From the NCBI GenBank assembly GCA_028751875.1, contig CM054144.1, positions 16,901,999 to 16,965,998 on the forward strand: a stretch of 64,000 bases of DNA, read 5' to 3'. The translations under genes and the position numbers were made by a program. The notes beneath the pieces were generated by a model, which was not told the DNA's origin, did not search any database, and saw only the letters and a list, made by a program, of their open reading frames with translations. Shown here in pieces: positions 22,955 through 35,030 of the stretch. This DNA comes from Rapana venosa (lineage: Eukaryota; Mollusca; Gastropoda; Neogastropoda; Muricidae). Position 1 is the stretch's first letter, and every line of letters starts with the position of its first letter.

Positions 22955-23576
22955 AGTATTCTTGAGTCTTGAGTCTTGAGATATCACTGGGGTGTACATA
23001 AACAAATAATCACACAAGACACAACCATTGATACAAAACAAATACATGCATTTCTAGATATTCTGTTAAACTTGCTCTGGTACTAGTGCTTATCAAATGC
23101 CTTCATAACAAAATTGGCAAGACGATTGATGGTCAGCTTATTTTCCGATGCAAGTAACATGGTTAATTTAAACAATTATGGACAATTGTAATACTTTATT
23201 GCAATAAAATGCTCCCTGATGTCGGTGTATGCTGGACACACTAATACAAAGTGGATTTCTGTTTCTGTTCGGCAATGACACATGGGACACATAAAATCTG
23301 CTTCTGACAGATTATTTCTGAAAGGCAGTTTACGTAGGCCCTACTTTCAGCTGAGAAACACCTAGGCGTAATCGTATCAAAGCGTTCCTTGCTTTTATTT
23401 TAATATGTTGTAGAAAAAGTGGCACAGAAAAGTTAGATTTAAATGTTGAGTATATGGTGTATCTTTCCTGACTGGATACTTTCTGTCCACTCTTGAACAT
23501 AAACAGCAGATAACCCCTCCTTTTGCATTTTAATAAACATTTTCTCATCACCAACCCCCTGGTTTTCCCAAACATC

Positions 23577-23577
<1 letters not shown>
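22955..23577 (-). pseudogene. LINE C-terminal fragment with Zn knuckle, minus strand
   Basis: Minus-strand reading gives a basic LGVSQLKVGPT-type linker, then MCPMCH...IHFVL.CP-type residues (near 23300-23230), the knuckle that ends LINE A and the LINE at 31.1-33.1 kb. The 3' tail is a CTTGAGT repeat at about 22963-22982. A long GA run bounds the truncated 5' side. Confidence 0.7.

Positions 23578-23578
<1 letters not shown>

Positions 23579-23633
<55 letters not shown>
23579..23633. repeat. (GA)n microsatellite
   Basis: Pure GA run of more than 25 units at the truncated end of the LINE fragment. Confidence 0.95.
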
Positions 23634-23638
<5 letters not shown>

Positions 23639-24027
23639 CACTTTGCTGTGCTCTTATCTTCATAACTTTTTTTTTTTATCCAAGATGTTTTTTGTTTGTT
23701 TGTTTTTGTTTTGGTTACTTGGCTCAAGCTTCGAGTAAAGGTTCACCATTTGAGTTTTTGCTTTGGGGACCGTTTTTGCCCATCGTGAAGGTAGCTGCAT
23801 TCCGACTTCGGGGATGTTATTTGTTTTAAGATTCTAGTTTTCTGCTAGTCCTGGCCATGCTCTGTGTACTGCACTGAGAAATAATGATTATATAGATGTG
23901 TGCACCTTCTGTGAAGGGATTGGTGTTTGCCTTAAAAAGCGCTGGCAGCAGCTAGACAGTTTACTTTCTGAGATACTTTTACTGTCAAACAGTTCCTTGC
24001 TTTGTTAGGCCTGTGTTATCCCAACAA

Positions 24028-24285
24028 CTTTATGTTAGTCCGTCGTGTTCGACGATGACCTCCAAAACAGCAGAGGAGGCAGCTGCTGTTTCGGAAATTG
24101 GGCAGAAATTTGATTATAGTGGAGATGCCTTGCCCACAGTACATCCCCACTCTCTCGGCCCAGTGGGCATAAGGACAGTCAGCGTTGGAGATGTTCTCCA
24201 AAGGCCAACTAGCCCCCAGGGCTGCAGCACATTAAGGAATGTGCAAGTCAAGCCTCCTAGTCAGAGAGTCATAGTCGATCACTAA
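24028..24285 (+). repeat. 250-bp dispersed repeat, copy 1
   Basis: Starts near GTCCGTCGTGTTCGACGATG and contains GAGGCAGCTGCTG, TTTGATTATAGTGGAGATGC and GTTGGAGATGTTCTCCAAAG. An inverted copy lies at 27690-27925, and the first 25 bases or so recur near 33066. A 90-residue reading through it appears only because the repeat happens to be open; a stop-rich, frame-shifted partner copy argues against a gene. Confidence 0.7.
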
Positions 24286-24969
24286 AGACTAATCTGTAAA
24301 GTGGAATTCCATGAGTGGAAAAGCCACTGGTCATACAGCCTCTCACTTTGCTGTTGTCCCCAGCGTCAATGGTTTAATCAAGAACTGTGATAAACCTCAG
24401 GCGCTGACGGCATAACAGCCTAATGGCTGGTGCCCATCAATTTCCCCACTTTCTTTCTTAGAATTATGGTTTGAAGAAATTGGATTTTTTCCTTTTTGTT
24501 TTTAAACAGCAATCTTACTTTTCATTCATTTGACGCAATTTTGTTCAACTGCAGCCCATTGTTTGCATATATATATTAATGTTAGGGTACTCACAAAAGC
24601 ATTGCTTGTTGTATTCATTTCATGTAGGCCTGGTCCTAGGTTGCTCCGAAGTGATAACATTTTGTTTAAACCATATTGGACAATCTTACAGAAAACGTTT
24701 TCGCCCCATTTGTAACTTACCTGAAAATACTGCTGATCATCTAAACCCTCAGCAGGTTATGTGACAGTTGCCATGTGATGAAACTAATCCTGGACCCATT
24801 TTTGATTTGTTATTGTGTGGAATCACAGGCCTAAGGGACCGGGTTGTTTGTTGTTGTTTTTAAATGATGAATACCTTTTTAATCGTCTCATCAAATGCTT
24901 TTTCGAAATGGTTTTTGTTTGTTTTAGGATGTATATTTTTTTTGCTGTTGTTTGTTGTTTGGTTGTGTG

Positions 24970-25009
<40 letters not shown>

Positions 25010-25084
25010 GTTGTGTGTGTGTGTGTGTGTGTGATGTGCTGTTGGGGAGGGCGGGGGGGCGTGGGGTGGTGCCTCCTGGATTTG
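24286..25084. other. Intergenic DNA with a GT microsatellite
   Basis: No gene seen. GT repeats at 24963-25033. Confidence 0.65.
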
Positions 25085-25475
25085 AGGTCGTAGTTAACTA
25101 ATGGTGAATTTGCCTTTTGACCATTTGCCCACCACTACTGTAGCCTGCTGCATTCCCAATTTTAACCCTGTCCAAACACGACATCAATGTGCATGCCTTT
25201 CTAAATTTTACACTCCGTTCCTACCGGCACGCAATGGCCTACTCTTCCAAAAGGTGGGACGGTTTTTAACGTGTGCGCTAGATGTTTGCTGGCGCTCGTA
25301 AACCGGATTTCGGTATATCGTCTCATCCGAAGGACTTTTTTGAGGAGTCAAGTCGGCACAGTTGTGAGCTCTAGAGGAAAAATTCCCTCAAACAGGAGTC
25401 TCAGTGGTGGCTGGAACCCACGCCCTTAGATCGCGACCTCAACGCTAAGACCACTAGGCTACCCCGCCCTGTTTC
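25085..25475 (-). mobile_element. tRNA-derived SINE, minus strand, with alternative 3' region
   Basis: On the minus strand the head has an A box TAGCCTAGTGG (25451-25461) and a weaker B-box-like GGGTTCCAGCC. The central domain follows: CGGATGAGACGATA, GCGCACACGTTAAA and AGTAGGCCATTGCGTGCCGG. Its 3' part (ACATTGATGTCGTGTTTGGA and GGAATGCAGCAGGCTAC) is not the usual one but is shared with the old copy at 51090-51450, so it marks a subfamily. Confidence 0.8.
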
Positions 25476-25969
25476 TTTTGGTTGATTGGTTGCTTTTGGT
25501 TTGTTTTGTTTGGGTGTGGTAACTTTTTCTTCCTCTGGGTTTCCTGTTCCTGGTTTCTTTTACTAAAACCGTTTATCTTCTGTAGGCTGCTCTACCTGTA
25601 TGTCTGTGGTCTCCAAAAAGCATTTAACATTCCCAAAAAAAATTTAAGTGTTAAAATATGGCAGTGGTGAATGTTTTAGTGTATCCTGGTTGTGATTTTT
25701 TTTTCCAAATAATGTTTGATTATCCAGCCATTATATCACATCTCTTGGGAACGAAAAGTAAATAAAATTTTTCTGGTCAGAATTTCTGCTGTTCTCACTC
25801 ACTCTTTTTTTTATTTGAATGATTGTTGTTTGAGTGTTTCCTGTTTATTTGTTGTGTTCGTTTATTTCTTTTTATTATTATTATCATCACTTTTTTTTTA
25901 TAGTTTAAACTGACAAACTTCATGTTGTACACAGAAAAAGACTCAGCATGGGAAAAGAAGAACTCTGAC

Positions 25970-27137
25970 AAACTGCATTGCTTTAGTCAGTAACACAGGG
26001 GAAGCTGCATTGCTTTAGTCAGTAAAACATAGGGGAAGCCGCATTGCTTTAGTCAGTAGAAGATAGGGGAACTGCATTTTTTAGTCAAAACGGGGAAGCT
26101 GCATTGCTTTAGTCAGTAGAACATAGGGGAAGCTGCATTGCTTTAGTCAGTAACACAGGGGAAGCTGCATTGCTTTAGTCAGTAAAACATAGGGAAAGCC
26201 GCATTGCTTTAGTTAGTAGAACATAGGGGAAGCTGCATTGCTTTAGTCAGTAAAACCTGGGGAAGCTGCATTGCTTTAGTCCGTGAAACCTGGGGAAGCT
26301 GCATTGCTTTAGTCAGTAGAACATAGGGGAAGCTGCATTGCTTTAGTCAGTAGAACATAGGGGAAGCTGCATTGCTTTAGTCAGTAGAACATAGGGGAAG
26401 CTGCATTGCTTTAGTCAGTAAACATAGGGAAGCTGCATTGCTTTAGTCAGTAAAACATAGGGGAAGCTGCATTGCTTTAGTCAGTAAAACATAGGGGAAG
26501 CCGCATTGCTTTATCAGTAAACATAGGAACAATGCTTGATTAAGGAAGCATTTAGTCGTAAAATGGAAGCTGCATTGTTTAGTCCGTGAAACCTGGGAAG
26601 CTGCATTGCTTTGTCAGTAAAACATAGGGAACTGCATTGCTTTAGTCAGTAAAAATAGGAACGCATTGCTTTTGTCCCGTTTGAACAAGGGGAAGCGCAT
26701 TGCTTTTATCTCGTAAAACTGGGGAACTGCATCTTAGCAGTAAAACTAGGGGAAGCTGCATTTCTTTTTTAGTAAAATAGGGGAGCGCCTGTTTTCAGTA
26801 AAAAAAGGGGTCTGCATTGCTTTAGTCAGTAAAACAGGGGGAAAAAACATTTCTTTTGTCAGTAAAAAAAAGGGAACTTTCATTGCTTTAGTCCCCTAAA
26901 CCCCGGGGAACTGCATTTCTTTAATAAAACATAGGGGGGAAACTGCATTGCTTTGCATAAAAACATAGGGGAACTCATTGTTAAACGGAACTAGAAGCGC
27001 ATTTCTTTTTTCTTAAAAGGGGGGCCTTCTTTTCCTAAAATGGAAACCATTTTTCTTTTTTTCTCCGGGGAACCATTCTTTAAAATCCTAAAAATAGGGA
27101 AACTCATGTTTTCTAAAACAAAAACTCTTGCTTTTCT
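25970..27137 (+). repeat. 34-bp minisatellite running into gap 2
   Basis: The unit GCATTGCTTTAGTCAGTA plus RAACATAGGGGAAGCT (34 bp) repeats from about 25975. The first 15 or so units are well kept, with CC/CT and A/G variants. From about 26510 the units lose and gain bases and become hard to align as the gap nears. About 34 units would fit the length. No gene is seen. Confidence 0.92.
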
Positions 27138-27637
27138 NNNNNNNNNNNNNNNNNNNNNNNNNNNNNNNNNNNNNNNNNNNNNNNNNNNNNNNNNNNNNNN
27201 NNNNNNNNNNNNNNNNNNNNNNNNNNNNNNNNNNNNNNNNNNNNNNNNNNNNNNNNNNNNNNNNNNNNNNNNNNNNNNNNNNNNNNNNNNNNNNNNNNNN
27301 NNNNNNNNNNNNNNNNNNNNNNNNNNNNNNNNNNNNNNNNNNNNNNNNNNNNNNNNNNNNNNNNNNNNNNNNNNNNNNNNNNNNNNNNNNNNNNNNNNNN
27401 NNNNNNNNNNNNNNNNNNNNNNNNNNNNNNNNNNNNNNNNNNNNNNNNNNNNNNNNNNNNNNNNNNNNNNNNNNNNNNNNNNNNNNNNNNNNNNNNNNNN
27501 NNNNNNNNNNNNNNNNNNNNNNNNNNNNNNNNNNNNNNNNNNNNNNNNNNNNNNNNNNNNNNNNNNNNNNNNNNNNNNNNNNNNNNNNNNNNNNNNNNNN
27601 NNNNNNNNNNNNNNNNNNNNNNNNNNNNNNNNNNNNN
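27138..27637. other. Assembly gap (500 N)
   Basis: Exactly 500 unspecified bases, probably placed because the minisatellite could not be assembled. Confidence 0.99.
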
Positions 27638-27689
27638 TGGGAGGCTTTTGACCAGGGGTTTTCCCACAGGGAAATTCCACTTTACAGCT

Positions 27690-27925
27690 TATCTTTAGTG
27701 TGACTATGTCTCTGAAGGGGGCTGACTCGCACAGTCCTTAGTGCGACCCCTGGGGTTTTGGCCTTTGGAGAACATCTCCAACGCGGGACTGTCTTATCCC
27801 CATTGGTGAGAGGTGGGGGATTACTTTGGGAAGGCATCTCCACTAAAAAAATCAAATTTCTCCCAATTTCCGAAAAGCAGCTGCCTCCTTGCTTTTTTGG
27901 AGGCATCGTCGAACACCGGACAAAA
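27690..27925 (-). repeat. 250-bp dispersed repeat, copy 2, inverted
   Basis: Reverse complement of the element at 24028-24285 with scattered indels. GTTGGAGATGTTCTCCAAAG and the GTGTTCGACGATG end are recognisable. The minisatellite and gap lie between the two copies. Confidence 0.7.
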
Positions 27926-27929
27926 TATA

Positions 27930-30270
27930 TATAGGTAAAAAACAAAAGGGAAAAAATGAAATACGTGATACATCATGCTGTTTATGTCATTAGGTCCATG
28001 TTTCTCAAAGCCAAAAACATTGTTCTGCCCCCGCAAGTAAAAATCAACTCAGAACTCGAGGAGTCCATGAGACTGGCTAATGTAATGTCTCAGACCCCCC
28101 CGAAAACCTGCAAACAAAAACATACTCCAAATGGGACTGCTGTCGTTCCACCAGGCCAGCTGCGACAATGGTTCCTTATTAAGTTTCTGTGTGAAGGGAA
28201 AATAATTGTGTTTATGTGATACCGATTTTTAAGGGTAAGTAGTCTAGCAGTTTTAATGTCAAACAAATTTCTTGGAAATCTTGGGTCACTTTCCCAGTAC
28301 ATGGTCCCTAGAAGCTGCCTGCTAATACTTTGGCAGTGTTTTAAGTTTAGAAAGCACAAGTTTTGATTGTCAGGCTTTAAATTTGGGTGGCCTGGCACTG
28401 TAAAAAAGCCTGTTTGCAAAAGACCCCCTTATTGCTTTTCTCTTAGTACTGCTGAAATTTTCTTGCTCCAAAATGTTGGAAAAGGGGGGACTGAAAGCGG
28501 TTTCTAGACAAAAAATTAAAAAACATATACCAGGTTTGACAGAAGGAAAATTTTTTGGTTGCCTTTCTCTTTTTTTTTGTGTGTTAAAAAAGGGGTAGAC
28601 GAAAACCGAAATCTTTTTTTTTATTAAAAAAAGTTTTTTTAAGTAATTGTGGTAACATTTTCATTGCTTTTAAAAACAGATTGATGATGGGGATTTTTAA
28701 AAAAGTTTTCTTTTCCCATGTTAATCAGACGCTCTGTAACTGTGAAAGGTTGTGAAAACATTCGAGCTAAAGGCCCATGCATCGTTACCCAAAAAATGTA
28801 AAAAAGCTAAAAACAGCTGGATAAATTTAGAGTTTTTAGATGGGGCCCACTTTTGGGCAGTGATAGGGATGGACAACTAACCAACATGCGTCTGCTGCCA
28901 GGGGGGGGAGGGTCCCCGGTTACTTATCCAAAACACACTACTTGACATTTCAGTGCAGGGGCCCCGTGACTTTTTTGGTTTTTGGGAGAAGGTGATATTT
29001 TACTCTTTGAAACTAAAAACCGGAGTTTTGGGTTTTTTAGGGGGCTTTTAGTTTGAGAAGATTTTGGGGTGAAAAAGAACTAAAATTAGTCTTTGATCTT
29101 TGTATTTTGCGGAAAAAAGCACTTCATTTTCTGAAATTTGCGGGGATTTTTTTCACCTGTGTTTTTAATATATAGGAAATTTCTTTCTCAAAATGGGGTA
29201 AAAAATTTAAAATTTTATATGCTTTCCCTTGTTTTTTAGGTCTATTGTGTTAAATTTAAAAACAACAAAAAACAAACCCAGGGGGGAAAATACAACTGAC
29301 AGCCCACGGGCTAATATGGGGACTAAACCCTTTCTATTTTTTTTTTTGTTTTCATTTTTTTTGTTTTTTTTTGGGGGTGCTTCTTTGGGGAACGTTTAAA
29401 ACAAAAAAAAGGGTACACTTAATTTTCATGGATAGGGTTTCTTTTTGTGGTGGTGCTCGCTTCAATATAGGACTGCTGTGTTTATTGCAAGTATTTTTCT
29501 TTAATTGTGAAACTTTTGGTTGTGGGACACTATGTCCCCGTTGTTTAGATAACAATTAGGTCTGATGGTGGGGGGGTCGATGGTGATTAAAAAGAGGGGA
29601 TGGAGAGAAAGTCTTCCTTTTTACAATATTTTTGTAATGATTGATTTAGTAAGTCTTCCTTACACAATAGTTTTGTAGGATTGATTTTACAGGTATCTGC
29701 TGCTGCAAATCAGATCTTCTGCTTCCTCACCCCAGCACCACCGCTTGTTCAAAAAAATGATCCCAAACATGGTTTAAACCCACCCCAAACCTACTGGCAA
29801 CCCAAACCATTTAAACATCCTGGCAAAAAGAGAAATCAACCAGGAACTCGAAAAGAAGGGCACAGCCTTGTTACTAAAGATTTAGAAACGTGGGTGCACA
29901 AACTGAGTATGTTTTATAATTTCATGTCTGTTTTTTTACACTGTTGTTAAGGTAATGGGGAAAATGCGTCTTTTTCTCAAAATAATTCATATGATTCTAG
30001 GTGAAAGGGTCTCTTGTATAGCCCAAAGACTGACTAAATCCGTGTGCATATCAGGATGGGTGATAAGTTACAGTACTTGTTATTTTTTTATGTAATTATA
30101 AAAATTGATGAGTTTAGCCTGTTCTTAATTGGCCGAAGGTTCAAAAGAAAACCTTTTGAATTGTTTTTAATGGAGAAAAGGTCTGAAAGAAAACAATCAG
30201 GCATGGTATAGTCATACGGGGCTCTTTTTACCTTGTTTTTTTTTTACATTTATTTTTTTTTTTTTTTTTT
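27930..30270. other. Noisy AT-rich DNA, no gene recognised
   Basis: Open readings at 27956-28219 (plus), 28090-28419 (minus) and 29681-29950 (plus) are somewhat protein-like but lack any motif I know. G and T homopolymers are overlong throughout, so indels may hide real exons. Confidence 0.5.
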
Positions 30271-30279
30271 TGGAAAAGG

Positions 30280-30573
30280 GAAATTAGGTTTTGGCAGGGG
30301 TCAGGCACTTGTTTTCTCCCAGCAAAGGGTTTAGCAGTAAAAGGGGGTTCCATTGGATGGTGACCGTTTGCGCGCCTTGCTTCGTAGAGCCCCCCTTTTT
30401 AAACCCAGCGAAAAGGGGTTTACCTGCCTCTTTGGGGTCGGGGGAAAAAAAAGCTTGAGGAGAAGAGATGGGCGCCACCCTTAATATGCTTGGTCCCTAG
30501 GGAATTTTGGGGTCTTGACCCCCTCGCCCCCCTTCACTAATAGGTTATGGGACACCATTACTGTTCCCTTTTA
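30280..30573 (+). mobile_element. tRNA/5S chimeric SINE, copy 1 (plus strand)
   Basis: Shows, in order, a CAGGCACTTG/CTCCCAGC segment, TTGGATGGTGACCG (the end of the 5S-like part), TTTGCGCGCCTTGCTTC, GAGATGGGCGCC, TATGCTTGGTCCCTAG and GGTTATGGGACACC. Each block matches the cleaner copy at 45979-46272 in the same order. Homopolymer noise is heavy. Confidence 0.75.
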
Positions 30574-30979
30574 AACAGGCATGGTACTCACAAATTCGCA
30601 GAAATCCCCGAAAAGAAAAAAATTTTTAAAAGAAAAAAAAAAAGGGAGAAAAAAAAAAGAAGAAACCCCCAAAAACCATAAAGGGGATGCAACTCTTCCA
30701 TGCGGATTACCCCCTTCTCGCTTGCCCTCACTAAACCCCCTGGGTAGCATGAAGGGCCCAACAAGGGTTTTGTTTTAAAAGGGGAGGGCTAGCCTAGTGT
30801 AAAGGGGAAGGGGGAAGGGAAAGGGAAAGAAAAGGGAGGGGGGGGGGCTTTTTACTGGCTGTTCCCCTTTAGCCCTGCCTGGGTAGAGAGTGTCATCAGA
30901 GTGGTCAGAGTTTGAAACTAATAATCAGCACTGGAGCACCTTTCCCCCCCTTTTTTGGGGGTGCACCCCCCCACCCCCT

Positions 30980-31005
30980 TCTCTTCTCTCTCTCTCTCCT
31001 CTCTC

Positions 31006-31040
<35 letters not shown>

Positions 31041-31066
31041 TCTTTCTCTTCTCTTCTCTCTCTCTT
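30980..31066. repeat. (CT)n microsatellite
   Basis: CT run with a few interruptions. Confidence 0.93.
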
Positions 31067-31099
31067 CAAGAAAGGGGAAAATTAATGCATGCTTTAACG

Positions 31100-33130
31100 A
31101 AAAAAAAAAACGTATAAAAAGACCTTACTTGCAGATTGATTCATCATCTCTTTTCAAACCGTCTGGAAAAAGGGTTTAAAAAGGGTCATTTTGAAAAAGT
31201 AGCCCAAAAAATATATATCAGTTGACAGAGGTTTCAAAATTTCAAACCCCGTTGGGGAAAGACTATTGCCAACTCCATGGTACTGAGTTGCATGATGGAA
31301 CTGAGGCATTTTTATCGTCCTATATCTAAAGATGAAAAATTTTTTGGGGCACTTAGAAAATTAAAGAGTGAGAAAGACCGGGGCCTGATCAAACATTGGT
31401 GAATTGCTAAATATGGAGGTGAAAAAATTGTGCTTTTCCTTCTAAAAATATTCAAAAAAATTTTTTATGATGGTCTTTTTCCAAAAATGGGTGAATCTAT
31501 AATACTAACATTGCAAAAAGGGTGGTTTATAACCCAATAAATACCGGGGGAATTTTTTTCTTACTGACATAAGTATAAGATATATGTCTATTTTTAACAA
31601 TAGGTTACAAGAATGGGTTTTTTGAAGAATAAATTCAGGTTGACACCAAGCTTTTTAAGGAGGGTACTCCCTATAGTCATAGTTTACTCGCTTGCGTTTG
31701 TACAGAAACATTTGCCATAACCGTAAACTCTAGTAGCATTTTTGACTTTTTAAAAAGCATTTGATTCGTTAACAGGAAAATTGTTGTGGCCCATTCTCCT
31801 AAAAAAGGGTGTGAAGGGGAAATATTACGATGTTTGAAGCCATGTACAGAATGTCAGAAGCAGAAAAAGATGTGGAACTAAAGTGGGCTGACATAATATA
31901 CTGTACCATGGGTTTTAAAAGGGTGATGTATGTAGCCCCCTTTTTGTTTTTTGTTTTTTCAAAGGTTTGCCAGAGATGCATCAATAATATAAAAAATGGT
32001 GCCACTTTCCCCAAAATTTTTCAGAGTTGTTTATTCTTCTGCTTGCGATGATGTTATCCTGCGCTGAAACATTGTAGGGTTACAAAAGCAGTTAAACGCT
32101 TAAACAGTGCTGCCATCACTTGATTTAAGGGTTAAACTGGTAAGATAACATTGTTTTATTCAAAAAGGTGGTATTTACTGTCATGAAAAAAGGTTGTACA
32201 ATGGAAAAATCATGCCCCGTGATTAATGTATATAATAAAAATTTTGGAAACTGTTTTTCTACTAACTTAGTTTTTCAACTGCATGTAAAAATCTGGCAAG
32301 TCGAGGTAAACGAAGCTTTTTATTTGTGTTGAAAAAACTATTGAAATTAATAACTCTTTTGATTTGTTCATTTAATATTTTGATCAAAATACACCACTGT
32401 GTTATATGGGGCAGAAATTGGGGGTTGGATGCGCTGTAACACTTGTGAAACAGGACCTCTTTTCTTTAAAGCAGTTTTTTTGCTTGAAAAACGTAACCCA
32501 ATGATCTTGTTTTAGTGAAACTAATAGATACCCCCTCTTGTTAATGTCTGTAAGATGCATTAGATATTGGATTAAGATTCGCTATGAATGAGAGCAGGGG
32601 ACCTTTTTTAAACCCACAAGATGCTTATGATCTAGATGTCAAAGGGAAAAAAAACTGGGGAACCAAAACGTTCGTTTGTGTAACTTGGGGTTTGGTTGTT
32701 TGGCTCAATCAAGGGGTCCCAATTGTAGAGAGTTTTTTAACGCTTTTAGGCAAAGATTGATTTACTCCGATGGCAGCAAAGGGGTGTCATATACAAAATA
32801 GTGAAAGATTTCAAAATTATAAGTTTGCATGATTCAAACCCTTAACTAAAAATTGATATGATATACATTTAAAAGAAATTTTGTTAAAATTTAGACTTTG
32901 GTGTACAGATATAAATGTTCTAAAAATTTAGATCAGGAACAGATTTTGACCCCCTTAGGCGCTATGCCCATATGTAAAACAAGCACCGAGGATGAAATAC
33001 ATTTTGTGTTGTGTGTCCAGATTTGAGGATGTTAGGCAGAAAAATAATCCCCGTTCTTTTTTCTTCGTCCATCGGGGTCGATGATGACCACTTTTTCCTG
33101 GATTGCGAGGGTCCATTTCTGTGGGGCGAA
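31100..33130 (+). pseudogene. Decayed LINE, RT to C-terminal knuckle, plus strand
   Basis: Motifs of the LINE A/B type appear in order through many frameshifts. RPISKDE-like and KYGGEKIVLFLLKIF lie near 31300-31450, SLLACVCTETF-like near 31680, and KKGCEGEILRCLKPCTECQK-like near 31800. A DDVILR remnant of the catalytic loop lies near 32050. VGLQKQLNA follows at about 32075, then GAEIGGWM near 32410, CKMHIRYWIKIRYE near 32550, and FVVCPDLRML-like remnants of the CP...C knuckle near 33000. The 5' side is truncated near a CT repeat. It is probably dead, but indel noise in this stretch prevents a firm count of lesions. Confidence 0.65.
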
Positions 33131-33322
33131 AATGAATCCCCTTTTTAAAAATAGTAGACAGCCTATTTATTTTGATCTGTTTTCCCTGGGATCAAATCAC
33201 CCTGAGTTTTTGCGCAGCCCCACTTTATATGGTGTAAAGTTTTAGAATAGAAGATAATGTTATCCTAAGTGATATTTTTTTTAGCGACTTTTTGTCTACA
33301 GAATGTTGCTGTGTGTGTGTTT

Positions 33323-33358
<36 letters not shown>

Positions 33359-33427
33359 AAATACTAAGCGTTTGGCAACCCCCCCTTTTGTATGGGCCAA
33401 AGGCCCTTTTTGTGAAAAAATCGTTCA

Positions 33428-33473
<46 letters not shown>

Positions 33474-35030
33474 TCTTCTCTCTCTCTCTTTTTTTGGTTT
33501 TTTTATTTCCTGTATTCCCCTCCACTCTCCTCTTGTTTTTCTTCCTTCTTTCTTCCTCTATTGTGTTTGTGACATCTGTCTAAATATGTCCCCATTTTTG
33601 CTATGTGATTTTCTTGGGTATAAAAAACCCCCTTTGGTTAAAAATGACTGTTATAGTCTTTCTAGGAGGCTTATTTTTTGGGCAGAAATTGTTTGTATGA
33701 ACTGAAAATTTGTTTAAAGGGGAGGCTTTTTTTAAGGGTAGAAAGGGTTTAAAACCCCTTTAGCTTCAGGGGCAATGCCCCCTAACCCCACAAAGGGCTT
33801 ACCCCTACCCCCCAGGGGCAATGTCCCTGGGCCCCCCCAAAACCCTTCAGGGGAAAAAAAGCTTTTCCTTCTACCCTGCCTGTTAAATATTTTATCTAAT
33901 TTAAGTTAAAATTTTACAGTGAGGGGGGGGGGGGGGGGGGGGGGAATTTTGTTTTGTTGTATTAGCCGGGTGTCTGTGTGAATTTTGAAATCTGTGTTTT
34001 TTAGTCATATCATAACTTATGTTTTTCATGATATAAATTTTGTTTGAAATGACTGTGTGAATAATATCTGCCCGTTTCCTTAGGGACATTAGTTCCTTTG
34101 ATTTGGGTTTGCAACAGTGGTTTTGTTTCACTTGCTGGGGGGTCTGACATTTGACCCCGTTTTTTCTCCATCGGAAAAAAAGCCCTTTTATCTGATTCAG
34201 GGGCAAAAATTTTTGATTACTTTTAGACTTGAGTTCTCACCCATTTTTTTTAGTTTCCCTCAAATGTTGCAAGGTCGTTAATTGCGAGTGCGGGCACTAT
34301 TCCCGACACCAGATGAGCACCCCTGCGAGATCCCCCATAAAAAAACCTTGTGGCCTTTGCCGCAAAGTGGGGGGGAGATATTTTTGAAACTGCCAATGAC
34401 GGTAGAAATTTTCCCTTTATCATACATTCTTTAATTTTCATCTTTTTTCTTGTTTTTCAACTGAATCAGTTTCTGTCTGGAGAGTGCTCTAAAAAAACTG
34501 AATTTTGCCCCCTTTTTTTCTCCCAACTTGATTTTGATTGAAAGGGTCCATGTCGGGTGTTTGTATTGTTGTCTTATTTATGTGTGCACCGTATTATGTG
34601 TATAGGGGTTTGTGTGAACAGTAATTTTTATAAATTTAATTTTTATTTGCGTGAGTTCAGGAGACTGAATTTTTTGTTTTTATACCAATAAGATGGTGGT
34701 TTTTTTTTTATGGGTTAATATTTTTTCATGATTACTTTAAAGTTGTCGATTTTCATTTGGGAAAAAACTTGAGAAATTCTTTTAATTTTTTTTCCTTGTT
34801 CCTTCTTGTAATTTTTAATGTCTGTTCCCTATAATGACATTAAGGGGAAAATTTAAAAACCATAGCCAAAAAAACCCAACACAAAAGAAGACTGACGGAA
34901 AGGAGTCATGTAACAGTTGGGATTCAAACTCAATGTAATGCCAAAAGGGAAATAGGGGAAAAAAATTCAAAGAACTTTTAAAAAAAGCAAAAAAAAAAAC
35001 CCATGTACAAGAGACTTCGAAATGCAATAA
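33130..35030. other. AT-rich noisy DNA, no gene recognised
   Basis: Holds a T homopolymer (33326-33352), a CT run (33431-33490), short GC-rich palindromes (33746-33828) and a G run (33925-33944). No conserved motif is seen on either strand. Confidence 0.55.

Noticed and set aside
29681..29950. Pro/Asn/Lys-rich frame after an acceptor-like ACAG
   Set aside because: No recognisable domain, heavy homopolymer noise and stops in the alternative frames; I could not link it to CBP or any other gene.
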